Assembly: GCA_963921935.1 (NCBI GenBank)
Contig: OY998175.1
Coordinates: forward strand, 207,096,655-207,160,654
Direction: 5' to 3'
Source of the DNA: Galeruca laticollis
Lineage: Eukaryota; Arthropoda; Insecta; Coleoptera; Chrysomelidae
Length of the DNA: 64,000 bases
Below are positions 22,453 to 32,566 of the stretch, piece after piece; position 1 is the first letter of the stretch, and each line of letters opens with the position of its first letter. The notes below the pieces were generated by a model. The model saw only the letters and a program-made list of their open reading frames with translations, ran no database searches and was not told where the DNA came from. Position numbers and translations under genes: made by a program.

Positions 22453-25250
22453 GAGGCACATAGAATAATAATGGTCTAACTCCAATATTTTGAAAACTGA
22501 CGCCAGTCATCTAAAAAGTATCAATCTACCTTGATCTGCCATTATATAGGTGGTCTAACTCCATACTTCAGTTTATGGTCAATAGATGGCACTATCTTAC
22601 TCTTATTGTGATTTAATTTCATTATAGTTCTGTATAAAAATGGTAAAACTATCACATTCAGAATAATACTGGAACATCTTAGGAGTTAGACCATTATTAC
22701 TTGCAATAACCGGACGTTCCAGAACGTTTTGTGTGTTTATGGTGGAATAAAAGATTTATAATGGACGAATTTAGTGATTTCAGTGACTCTGGGTCTGAAT
22801 ATATACCCAGCGAAAGCGGAGAATCTTCTGGTAAGTCTAATTTTCATACTTTAAGTCAATATTGAGTTAATTATGGAAACATAACCTGAAAAATTTTAAA
22901 ACAATTTTTGCCAATAAATTCGTGCTTTAAGATAGGTTTAATTATTTCCAAATTTATTTTTAAATTGATGCTATACATTTTTTTATTATCTGAGAAGTAT
23001 AAAAACTGTCAAACAGATTTTAATGCATGTTCTTGGTATTATAGATGCAGAAGTTTCACATGACGAACAGTTAGGATTTGACGTTGTTGAGCAGGACCCA
23101 CAACCATCCACAAGTATGGGAAATGTTTTATATCTCAAATAATACACATTTTACAGGTTTTAAAATATTTACAGGTGGCCTTGCAGAAATCAAAAGCAGA
23201 AAACGATCGAGGAACGAGAAAAATTGGAAAATTAATAATAAAAAAAGAGAAATACTGGAAAAGAGTACATTTCTAGAAAAGGGTTAAAAATGAACGCAAA
23301 ACAATTCGAAAATATTGACTGCAACTGCAGAAGGAAGTGTATTGATTTATTTTCGTTTACCGAAGGACAAAACGCGTTTGAATCATTTTGGAGGCTTGGC
23401 GATTATGTGGCGCAAAATAGTTACATTTTTGGTTTAGTAAAAGCTTCACCCGTGAATAGAAAACGCCCAAAAGATGGATCTCGTTTAGGAAAGCATACCC
23501 ATTTTCAATACGTGCTGAAGACTAATAATAAAACACATAGAGTTTGCAAGAAATATTTTCTTGATACATTTAATATAAGTAGCGGCCGTCTGCACAGATG
23601 CATTTCGAAACAAGAAGCCTCAGATTGCAGAGAGCTAAGAGGTACTACAGGCTCTAGAAAGTTGGATGATTCTGATATTGTGAAGCATATAAAAACATTT
23701 CCGGCTTATCAAAGCCATTATTCTAGAATTAAAAATCCAAATAGAAAGTATTTAAACAGCGGTCTAACTGTAAATAAGATGTATGATCTTTATGTAGAGG
23801 AATGTCGAACCCAGAATATTGAACCAAAAAAATTGAAATACTATTATCAGGTATTTAATACCAAATTTAATTTGCATTTTAAAATTCCGCATCAAGACAC
23901 CGACACCTGCAAGTTGTGCGATGATCTAGAGTTAGAACTAAAAGGTGACGACAACGAAGATATAAAAAAAATCTTTCAGCTTAAAAGGAGTTGCATTTAC
24001 GGAAAGCAGAATCGGTGAGAGAGTGTTTACGAAACGATTCAAAGAAAGCTACAGAAGCATGCATAGTAACATTTGATTTACAAAAGGATTTGCCTTTTCC
24101 TAAGCTTACAACGTCTGTGGCTTACTACAAAAGAAATCTGTATTTGTATAATCTGGGAATACATTCCTTCAACAGCAATACTGGTTACATGTACGTATGG
24201 GATGAAACACAGGGAGGGCGAGGTTCACAAGACATTGCAACTTGTTTCGTAAAGCATTTAAAGCTTTATGCTGGAAATCATAAACATGTCATTGCTTATT
24301 CAGATTCTTGTACAGGACAGAATCGGAATATAAAGATGAGTTTATCTCTGCTAAAACTTGTACAAGATCCAGAAGTTGAAATCAACGTCATAGATCTTAA
24401 GTTTTTGGTATCTGGACACCCTTTTCTTCCTAACGATGGCGAATTTGGTATAATAGTGTCTGAAAGCAGACGTTATGGCATGATTTATCATCCAGATGAG
24501 TGGATAGATATAATTAAAAACTCCGAGCGAAAGGAACCTAAGTTTGTAGTATCTGAAATTCAACATGAAAAGTTTTTAAGCACGACAAATTCTGAAAATT
24601 TGATTACCAATCAGAAAACTACTACGGATGGATATAACTTTAGCTGGCTTAAAATAAGATGGCTTCGATTTCACAGAGATCTACCCCTCTTCAATTTCAA
24701 TTTAAGGAAACTCTGAATCCAGAAACTGAATTTCATATTGTTGATCTTTCCAAAAAGAAAAGTGTTGGTTGGCCTAGTAGGGGTTTGACTAATGTAATGC
24801 AACAACCACTTCATCACACAAGAAGAACTGTGACAGCTGCAAAGAAGAAAGACATGATGGACTTGCTGCCCCACATACCACCCGTAAACCATAATTTTTA
24901 TAAAAACTTGCCCACTGAGACAGTCACCCGAGGTTCTGCTCAACAAAACCTGGAAGATAGATCTTCTGACGATGAAATGATTTATGATTAGGCCAACTTG
25001 AACAAAATCGTTCAGATTTATAGTGGTCTAAGTCTACATTTTTTTGTTTGCCTCCTAGTTTTAAGGTGTTTTTTTGCAAAAATTCTCGATGTGTTATAAA
25101 ACCTACTTATGTTTTACTGTGTTGGTTGAGAGTAAACATTCACGTTATGTTCAAAAATTTTGTTGAATTTCTTATTCGGATTTTTATAATGAGCCTAATT
25201 ATTAGAAATTAACTTGTTTGGAGTTAGACCATTATTATTCTATGTGCCTC
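22453..25250 (+). mobile_element. Sola-like DNA transposon, nearly complete
   Basis: Perfect-looking inverted ends of at least 30 bp begin GAGGCACATAGAATAATAAT and continue with GGTCTAACTCCA; the right end is the reverse complement. Each side is flanked by ATAT (22449-22452 and 25251-25254), a 4-bp target duplication as reported for Sola1/Sola2 elements. Sub-terminal copies of GGTCTAACTCCA occur at about 22553 and, inverted, at 22681. The element carries one spliced transposase gene. Confidence 0.7.
22761..24991 (+). pseudogene. Sola-like transposase gene, three exons, few lesions
   Basis: Exon 1 (22761-22830) starts MDEFSDFSDSGSEYIPSES and ends at a GTAAGT donor. Exon 2 (23045-23113) and exon 3 (from 23175, after TTTACAG) join in frame; the first two exons are acidic and exon 3 opens with a basic run, KSRKRSRNEKNW. 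A Cys cluster CNCRRKC and FWRLGDY follow. After a frameshift near 23990 comes the core with VTFDLQ, then AYSDSCTGQNRN and LVSGHPFLPND, whose D/S-C-x-GQNRN and SGH motifs recur in the gene at 32979-35584. Frameshifts near 23200-23280, 23990 and 24690 break it; the true stop is at 24991. Identity as Sola is inferred from motif style and the 4-bp target duplication. Confidence 0.6.
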
Positions 25251-25254
25251 ATAT

Positions 25255-26230
25255 GAGAATGCTATTTTCGAAAAGTCAAGAGCATTGAACTCTCTTCAAT
25301 TTATGGTTCGACTTTAGTGATATATGCTGTTGATGATATAATAAAAATCCCCACAAACATTACTGTTGAAAACATCGCTGATGTTTTGAAGAATGAAATA
25401 ATCACTATAGAAAGATACAGTTCGCCATAAAATAAAAAAAAAACAACAAATAAGAGAAGACTTTGTTTATCTTCGTAAATAAAGAGAACGAACCAGCTTG
25501 CATAATAATACGATTCAACGTACTTGCATCATGAATAACTTTTTATCTGATTCCGTGTAACTTACCCTTCAACTTCATCCAAACATTCAGCTTAAGAATA
25601 ACAACGCAAATAAAGGAAGTGCAATAAACAGCGTCCCTTATAGCAGGAAAGATACATTTTTCGTCCTGTGGATCTCTTAAAATAATCTTTTTGTTCTCAA
25701 CTTCACCTTTTTTAGGCGTAGCTTTTTTCTAACCTAATTTCTCAACGCTTAAAAGAGCAGCAGATAAAAAACAATTTGTAGCTTTAAACGAGATATTAAT
25801 TTGCTCTTGAAGGACCAGAAAGGCGAGATTACTTGATACAATGGACATTAAATTAAAATAAAAAGGGATTACGGTAATGAGACATTAAGAATAGAATAAT
25901 TTTGTCGTTGAACACATTATAGGCATCAGTTATTTGAATATATTAAAAAAATATTTTTTATAGTATTTATTTTCACATTTGTGTCAAAAATGTACCTGTC
26001 TCTCTCTTTAAGTAGTAGTAAGAGAAGAATTTAGAATTGATTGTCTGATTTAGCATTGATCTGCCTAGTTTTGTTCCTCGTGTCTATCCTTGTGTTATAC
26101 ATATATTTTACCATCTATCCGTTGCCTGTTTTGTGTGTTGTGATGTCGCTATTAAAGGCAACTTAGCGTAAAAAGTATTCTTTTATAATCCTGTTGTAAT
26201 GTACCCACCATTTGAGTTGAATGAAGAGCA
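25255..26230. other. Stretch with no recognisable gene
   Basis: AT-rich sequence that was the Sola-like element's insertion flank. It includes the second LTR-end-like repeat at about 26105-26180. Confidence 0.4.
26105..26180 (+). repeat. LTR-end-like repeat, copy 2
   Basis: CCGTTGCCTGTTTTGTGTGT TGTG, GTCGCT, AAAGGCAACTTAGCGTAAAA; diverged copy of 21910-21990. Confidence 0.4.
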
Positions 26231-26714
26231 CTTGCATGTCAATCTGTCTGTATCTGTAAGAATTTGTAAGGCGGGCCATTGTGCATCCTTCTGAGGTTCA
26301 GACTTACTTCTAGCTCGTCATTCAGCCTACTTGTTTGAAGTAGGGGATAACGTCGCCTGAAGTAAGTTTCCTCATACTGGAGTATGTTTGCCTGTGCTCG
26401 TCGAATACAGAAAACCTAAATTGAAAGAGTGTCGGACTTTTGCAAGAAATGTGTTCGACAGTGTCATGTTTTTGTTCACATTCTCTACAAAGTCGGGTGT
26501 CAGACTGACCCAGTCTGTGGAGGTGTTTCCGTAGGTGGTAGTGACCAGTCAGAATACCCGTGGCCGTTCGTAGGCTCTGCCTGTTCATAGTCACGTATTG
26601 TTTGGCTACGTTGCTGTCCGGATACTGTAACAGTTGCTTAGCGAGCCTGCAGTCTTGTACGTCATCCCATCCTCCCTTAAACTCATTAGGGGAATGTTCC
26701 TTTAATAGGTCAGC
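26230..26714 (-). pseudogene. 3' end of an RNase H-type non-LTR retrotransposon (part 2 of 2)
   Basis: Minus strand: GGWDDVQDCRLAKQLL, then LRTATGILTGHYHLRKHLHRLG and CRECEQKHDTVEHI. This is the region after RNase H in Jockey/I-type elements (the LTGH-x-x-L-x-x-H-L block followed by a C-x-x-C...H zinc-knuckle-like motif). The matching upstream part lies at 31380-32566 and was separated by the RTE-type insertion. Confidence 0.7.
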
Positions 26715-26732
26715 CGTCGTCTTCATCTTAAA

Positions 26733-27416
26733 GTGCCCATCCGCTCCGTATGTTGGCTATCATGTTGCCTATTCGAACTTTGTTAACAGTAGCTCGGAAT
26801 AATTGAGTGGTTGATTTGTTGAACCACGTTCTTAAATTTTTCAACCACGATATTCTCCTTCTTCCCACTCCTCTAGCTCCCATACATTGCCTTGGAGAAT
26901 CTTTTGTAAAAGGGTATATCGGCTCTCATTACGCATTATATGTCCAAGATATTGTTGCTTTCGGGTCTAGACTGTATTTAGGACTTCTTTTTCCTTTCCC
27001 ATCTTTCTCATTACTTCCATGTTGTTTATTTTCTCTGTCCAAGGTATTCGTTGGATTCTTCGGTACACCCACATTTTAAATGCCTCAAGTTTTTTGGAGG
27101 AGGCCTCCGTAAGCGTCCATGATTCGACCCCATAGAAAAGGATCGAAAACACGTAACATCGCAGTAGGCGAATTTTCGTTGACAGCTGTAAGTCGTGACT
27201 GGTAAAGACTTGCTTCATCCTGATGAATGCTGTTCCGGCTTTCACAATACGCGTTCTGATCTCAACAGAATGGTCCCAGTCATCATTTATGTTCGTGCCC
27301 AAGTATGCGTATTTGTTGACTCTTTCTAAAGGAGTTTCGTCCACCAATAAGATACCGCGGGTGTTCTGGTTCTTACTGATTATCATGAACTTTGTCTTGT
27401 AGGTGTTTATTTCCAA
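26733..27416 (-). pseudogene. RTE C-terminal domain
   Basis: Starts with NTYKTKFMIISKN and continues to VNKYAYLGTNIN, IRLLRCYVFSILFYGVESW and FKMWVYRRI, then a frameshift near 26975 and GVGRRRISWLKNLRTW to the terminal IANIRSGWAL. This is the standard end of RTE polyproteins. It follows the RT core directly. Confidence 0.75.
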
Positions 27417-27419
27417 ACC

Positions 27420-27999
27420 ATATTGTCAGCTGTATGTTGTAACACTGTCCATTAGGAGTTGTAAGGAAGCTAGGTTCTCCACAAAAATAACGGTATCATC
27501 TGCAAACCTTATATTATTCAGTCGTTCTCCGTTTAGCAGGATTCCAGCTTCAGTGTCTTGCAGGGCTTCCCTGAAAATGCATTCCGAGTACAGGTTGAAT
27601 ATTACAGGAGATAGTATGCATCCCTGTCTTACACCACGTAATATTTGCATCTCTTCTGTTGTCTCTTTGTCTACCCTGACACAAGCCGTCTGATTCCAAT
27701 AGAGATTTCTGATGATTTTGAAGTCCATCCCGTCCAGGCCATATTTTTGCTGAACTTCATTTTTGTGTGCCGTACTTGATCAAACGCCTTCCTATAGTCT
27801 ATAAAACATGCGTATATATCGCAGATTACATCCCTGCATCGCTGAAACAGCACCTGGACCGAAAATAGAGCTTCCCTAGTCCCCACAGCACTTCTAAAGC
27901 CGAATTGAGTCTCAGACATCTGTTCCTCACACAGTTTAAATATCCTATTGTGAATTATCTTCAGGAAAATCTTTAGCAGATGAATCAAGCTCATTGTTC
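27420..27999 (-). pseudogene. RTE reverse transcriptase core
   Basis: Blocks in order: SETQFGFRSAVGTREALF, CFIDYRKAFDQVRH (first catalytic Asp), LRGVRQGCILSPVIFNLY and NNIRFADDTVIF, in which the FADD box holds the catalytic Asp pair. One frameshift near 27725 joins the two open frames. All key residues are visible. Confidence 0.8.
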
Positions 28000-28899
28000 G
28001 AAACTCGCTACATTCCTAGCATTAGGCTTCTTTGAGAGAGTAATGAATTCAGACCTCAGCCATTCCGTGTGTATGACGCCCGTATCATAGATCACATTGA
28101 ACACTTTTGATTCTTCCCTTCGATCAGCTTCAATATTTCAGCAGGAATCCCGTCTGGGCCCAAGGCCTTTTGATCTTTCGCATTTTTCAAGGCTACCTGC
28201 ACTTCTACCTCTAAGATTGGGGGACTACATGTTTCTTCGATATTGGGTGGCACGTTCTCACGTCATCAAACAGTTATTCATTGTATTCTTCCCAGGTTTG
28301 CTTAATTTCCGGCTTCTCTACTATAACTCGGCCTTGATTATCCTTAAGTACATTAACTGTTCTTCACTTCACTGTTCTCGCCATTTCCTTTACCTTCTTG
28401 TGCATATTAAAGTTATCACATTTAGCTGAACATTATTCGATTTTCATACATTTTGCCAATTTCTCTTCTTCTTTGGCTGTTCATATTTTCGCCCTAATTT
28501 CTTTTTGTATGTTCATGTATTCTCTTTTATTATTTTTATACAATCTCCCCTTTTCCATCAGTTCTAAGATCTCATCCGTCATCCAAGATTTCTTCATCTG
28601 TTTGTTAGGCTTTAAGTACTTTTCGTTGACTTTACTTACACTTTCTTGAAGCATCTTAAGGTTTTTTTACATCTCCATCGTTTACCTGTTCTTCCGTCTC
28701 TGTCAATAGTTCGCTTTTTACCAAATTGCTTGTGGCTGGGTCTTTCAGTTTTCTATAGTCGTATCTCCCTACACGTTTTTTCTCTACATTCTTCAACCTG
28801 ATTCTCATCCTTCCTATCAGCGGGTTATGATCCGACTGTACATCAGCTCCTGGATAGGTTTTTTATACTGTTTCTAAATCTCTTATTAACGAGTACAAA
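28000..28899 (-). pseudogene. Linker and N-terminal RT part of the RTE-type element
   Basis: Visible through frameshifts: KNVEKKRVGRYDYRKLKDP near 28750-28800 and MKKSWMTDEILELME near 28570-28600, both typical of the segment between endonuclease and RT in RTE-type elements. The RT fingers follow in broken frames. Confidence 0.5.
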
Positions 28900-29546
28900 G
28901 TCTATCTGATTCCCAGTTTTCCCATCATTCCATTTCCACGTCTACAATCTTCTAGGATGGTGTTGGAAGAATGTATTGGTAACAATCAGATCATGTTCCG
29001 CTGCAAATGCACGTTCGTTTCTCTCGCCTAGTCCAAAGTCTCCAATGTGTTCCCCAGTTCTACCTTTCCCAAGCTTGGCATTGAAATCGCCCAAAATGAT
29101 GTTTATATCATGCTGTGGCTAGGTTTTGATTATATCTGATATTTGCTTGTAGAACTGGTCTACGTCCTCGTTGCTGTAGTAGGAGCATAAATTTGGATGA
29201 GACTAACATTCACGAGCCTTGCATTTATTTGTAGAAGAGATATCCTCTTTGATATTGGCACAAAGTTGGTAACGCACGTTGAAATTTGTTTGTGCAGTAT
29301 AAATCCAAATCCATGTTGGAAAATGTCGTTTGCTGTGCCAGAGGAATATACCTCCCCGTTGCCATTAACTCCCGTACCCGGCGATCTCATCTCACTAATG
29401 CCTAAAATCTGCACTTTAAGTCGTTTCATCTCTTGAATTGTGTTTTGCAGCTTTCCAGACTGTGCTAGTGTTCGCACATTCCATGTACCAAATATCACGG
29501 TCTTCAACTTTACCTTTCTGTACCATCCTTTCTTACTATTAATCAA
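28900..29546 (-). pseudogene. RTE endonuclease domain (EEP family)
   Basis: The open part 29546-29160 gives FGTWNVRTLAQSGKL (Asn of the WNV block) and ILGISEMR (catalytic Glu). The remaining half is shifted: FNAKLGKG, then GDFGLGERNERA, and WKWNDGKTGNQIDFVL, the block before the final Asp/His pair. It would nick target DNA to prime reverse transcription. Frameshift near 29160 and a stop near 28950. Confidence 0.7.
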
Positions 29547-29639
29547 AATATCCCTCCCAGAGATCCGAATGAGAGACTATATCCGGACATTTTAAATGTT
29601 GTCTTGACCATAGCCATCGTGATAATACTAGGGACAACT

Positions 29640-29861
29640 CTAATGAGTCTTTAATGTGTTGGGTTCCCATTTGCCTACCACATCCTTATGCCGTTGATCA
29701 TTTTCGGATTCCTCCGCCTTCGGAGCCGATTTCTCAACTCCAGGCCAAAAGAGTGCCCTGCCACTTACTAGCTCCTCCACCCGAAGCTGTTGGCTAGTAA
29801 GTGTGGGATTGCTTATCCCGGTAATCGTTCGGTCGTCAGAGCCTCGTTGGTTTTCTAGCAA
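29640..29861 (-). CDS. Short open frame in the RTE 5' region
   Basis: Seventy-three codons containing TITGISNPTLTSQQLRVEEL and VSGRALFWPGVEKSAPK. It lies just upstream of the endonuclease frame on the same strand; I take it as part of the RTE 5' region, not as an independent gene. Confidence 0.3.
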   Translation of the reverse strand: MLENQRGSDDRTITGISNPTLTSQQLRVEELVSGRALFWPGVEKSAPKAEESENDQRHKDVVGKWEPNTLKTH

Positions 29862-30049
29862 GGTGGATCACGCGCAGGTGAGGTTGACATTAGGGCTGGT
29901 ATGGTATGAAAGTGCCGGGTCCCTAGAGTTTGTAGCATGATAAAAATACAATGCCTTTGTATTGTATTATAACTCACGGAGGTGCGATAATTCGGCTAAT
30001 CCGCCCACTGAGTATGCAACTTTATACATACTTCTGTATAGTTGGTTGC

Positions 30050-31380
30050 ATAAGGAATTAACTACGGGTTTTAAAATTATTTAAGCATATCCTGGAATAA
30101 TGGGATTTAAATAATTAAATGGGTGCCTAGAGTAATATTTTTCATGTGATTTAACCAATCCACGAGTATTTTATCATTTTATGTGGACATTTTATTTGAC
30201 TGTGGTCAGTGGTAGGGTTTGAATAGTTTTTATGGGTGATGGTAATCGATGATAGGATGATCATGTCAAGATTTTAAGAAGCCTCAAATTCCGGATGTTT
30301 CCTGTATGGGATATATTTTCATAGAAATAGCTGATAGACTATAGTACTCCGTTTATGGTAGTAGAGACGTGTCGTATGTCGAGTGGCGTTAGCCTTACAG
30401 AGCGACAAGAGCTCGTGACGGCGTTTCCACTTCAAGGGGCGAAGCTGGACTTATGTTTGTTGGTGATAATTGCGGAATGATTCCATTATGGACAACGATC
30501 CTTAACAGGATGGCTGAATCTTGTTCCACAAGTCAGATGTGGCTTGTCAATTAATCCAATTGACGTTTAATAGTTTGGACACTAACCGCAAGTAACATTT
30601 AAAGTTTTATTCGTTTTCATCTGAACTTCAAGCAACTTATTCATTTTGTAATTTCATATTTTAACGTTAAATGACACATTAACTTTTATATTTCAATATT
30701 TAGTAACTTCACATTCTTATAAAGACGTGTCTATCAATTCACAATTTTATTTTTACTTTATTTCAACTTTGTAAAGTTGAAATATTAACTTTATTATTGC
30801 ATATCGCCCTGAAATTATATTTCAGCTCAATCTTACTACATAAGAGACACTTTTGATCTATTTGGTGACATATTGTTAATTATTACAGTTTGTAAGGCTG
30901 TAACTGGTATACCATTTACATGTTACTAAAAATTTAGTGTATTGTACTTGATGATCTCGGATAGTTGATAACATTAGTACTGTTAAACATTTTAAATTAT
31001 CCAACCATTGATAGCTGATTATTAGTTCATAATTAGAGCCGGTTACCTTATATTTATTGAGACAGGTTATTACACCATCTGTTCAAGGTACCGTTAAATT
31101 TAAATAAACTATTTCATTGGCAATAAAATTTGATTCACAAACATAAGCACAAAACAATATAAATACCATATTTGAGAATTTATAATAGCTAATTTACTCA
31201 CTATTGGTTCCTTGATTAATCAATAAGAGATTCTTGAATGTCCTACTAATCAAGTGGCGCCTTAAAAAATAATACAGGACCAGCTTCCAAATATTCCTCA
31301 CTCACTCACTCACGGCCTTATGCTCTCCGGCGAAAAGCGAACCTTTGGCAATGTAACCTCACTTCTTGTAGTAACAACAG
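30050..31380. other. Stretch with no recognisable gene
   Basis: AT-rich, no open frame of note. It may hold the RTE 5' untranslated part and one further insertion, because the interrupted non-LTR element only resumes at about 31380. Confidence 0.35.
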
Positions 31381-32566
31381 CAAGGTAAGGTTACAAGTTT
31401 ATGGGAGGCTGCTTTACTGGCTAGCGACTCTGCAATACGGTTTCCTTTCGATTTCTCGTGGCCCTCGATCCAGCATAAGGTGACCGTGTTGTTGTTACAT
31501 GCTTCGATTAAGGCCAAGTGACATTCTAGTACAAGACCTGGTGCGTGGTCTGTTCAGGGCTAGTAGTGTTTGTCTACTATCCGTAAGGATGTAAATATTA
31601 TTACCAGTGGTGTTCCTTTTGGTAATCTCTTTTGCAGCGATGCTGATAGCAGTGAACTCTGTTTGAGATACGGTTGCATTGCAGCCCATTGCCCATTTTA
31701 TGATTAGATTCAGGGGTTTGGACAAAATTCCACATCCTGAGCCTACATTGGTTTTAGACCCATCTGTGAAGATGCGGATTGCGCCTTCTTCCAATTAGTC
31801 TTGTCGCGTTATATTTAAAGATTATCTTGTATGGGCATGTGAAAGGCATATCGCGGTGGAATCGAGTCGGTATTGGCCTGCAGCAGTGGGACTTCTCTGA
31901 GGATCTCATGCCACAAGTTACGTCTCAGCTTACCGGATCCTATATCAGGATGAATACAGATAGAGCGTAGACGTGTCATGATCATCAAAACAACCTCATT
32001 GATGTGTATGTCAAGGGGAGTGAGACTAAGGATTACCTCCATAGTTCTTGTTGGTGTGGTTCTTATGCCGCCTGTTGTGTTAAGGCCTTCTGTTCTTTGG
32101 ATTTGATCCAGTTTTCGGACGACTGTCAGCTGGTTTGCTTTAACTCCCCAGGCAATCGCACCATACGTCAGCATAGTAGCAGCAGTTTAGATCCAAGCAG
32201 TGACCCTAGGCGATATTCCCCAGGTACGGCTGATGGTTCTGCGACACTGTTCATAAGAAATATATGCCTTTTCAACTCTGCTTTCTAAATGAGAGTTCCA
32301 CGTTAACTTAATGTCGAAGACCTCTGAAGAAAAGTTAATTTTGGTATTTAGGTGCTTTGGGGCTTAATGTTTTACAAGCTCCCTTTTTTTCGTGAAAAGA
32401 ACCCTCTCCGACTTTTTGGATTCATTGACAGTGAATGGTCTTTGCATCATTGTTCTATGATATTCGGGGCCTCTTGCATTAAAGTGAAGAGTGTCACCTC
32501 GAATCTTCCTGTTAGCAGAGTCACTAGGTCATCTGCATATCGTCGTATTAGAGCTAAAATCCGTTA
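31380..32566 (-). pseudogene. RNase H-type non-LTR retrotransposon: RT palm to RNase H (part 1 of 2)
   Basis: Minus strand from 32566: ILALIRRYADDLVTLL (YADD box of the reverse transcriptase), a thumb region with MLTYGAIAWGVKA, then RNase H with IRIFTDGSKT (Asp), SQTEFTAISIAA (Glu), YILTDSRQTL (Asp) and ESLASKAA. Frameshifts lie near 32350, 32175 and 31800. Upstream RT blocks are missing because the Sola-like element begins at 32567. Downstream the gene is cut at about 31380 and continues at 26714. Order RT then RNase H, without a chromodomain or integrase, fits the I/Jockey group. Confidence 0.7.

Larger units (their letters stand above)
26715..30050 (-). mobile_element. RTE-type non-LTR retrotransposon inserted in another non-LTR element
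   Basis: In minus-strand order: a 5' region (about 29860-29640) with one open frame, an AP-like endonuclease (29546 to about 28900), a linker, reverse transcriptase (about 28000-27420) and a C-terminal domain ending IANIRSGWAL-stop at about 26732. The 3' tail is a short GA-rich simple repeat (AAGATGAAGACGACG), after which the host non-LTR element resumes, as expected for RTE-type tails. The 5' boundary is uncertain (somewhere between 29.9 and 31.4 kb). Confidence 0.65.

Noticed and set aside
28097..28649. Plus-strand open frames of 110 and 83 codons
   Set aside because: Antisense shadows of the RTE-type element.
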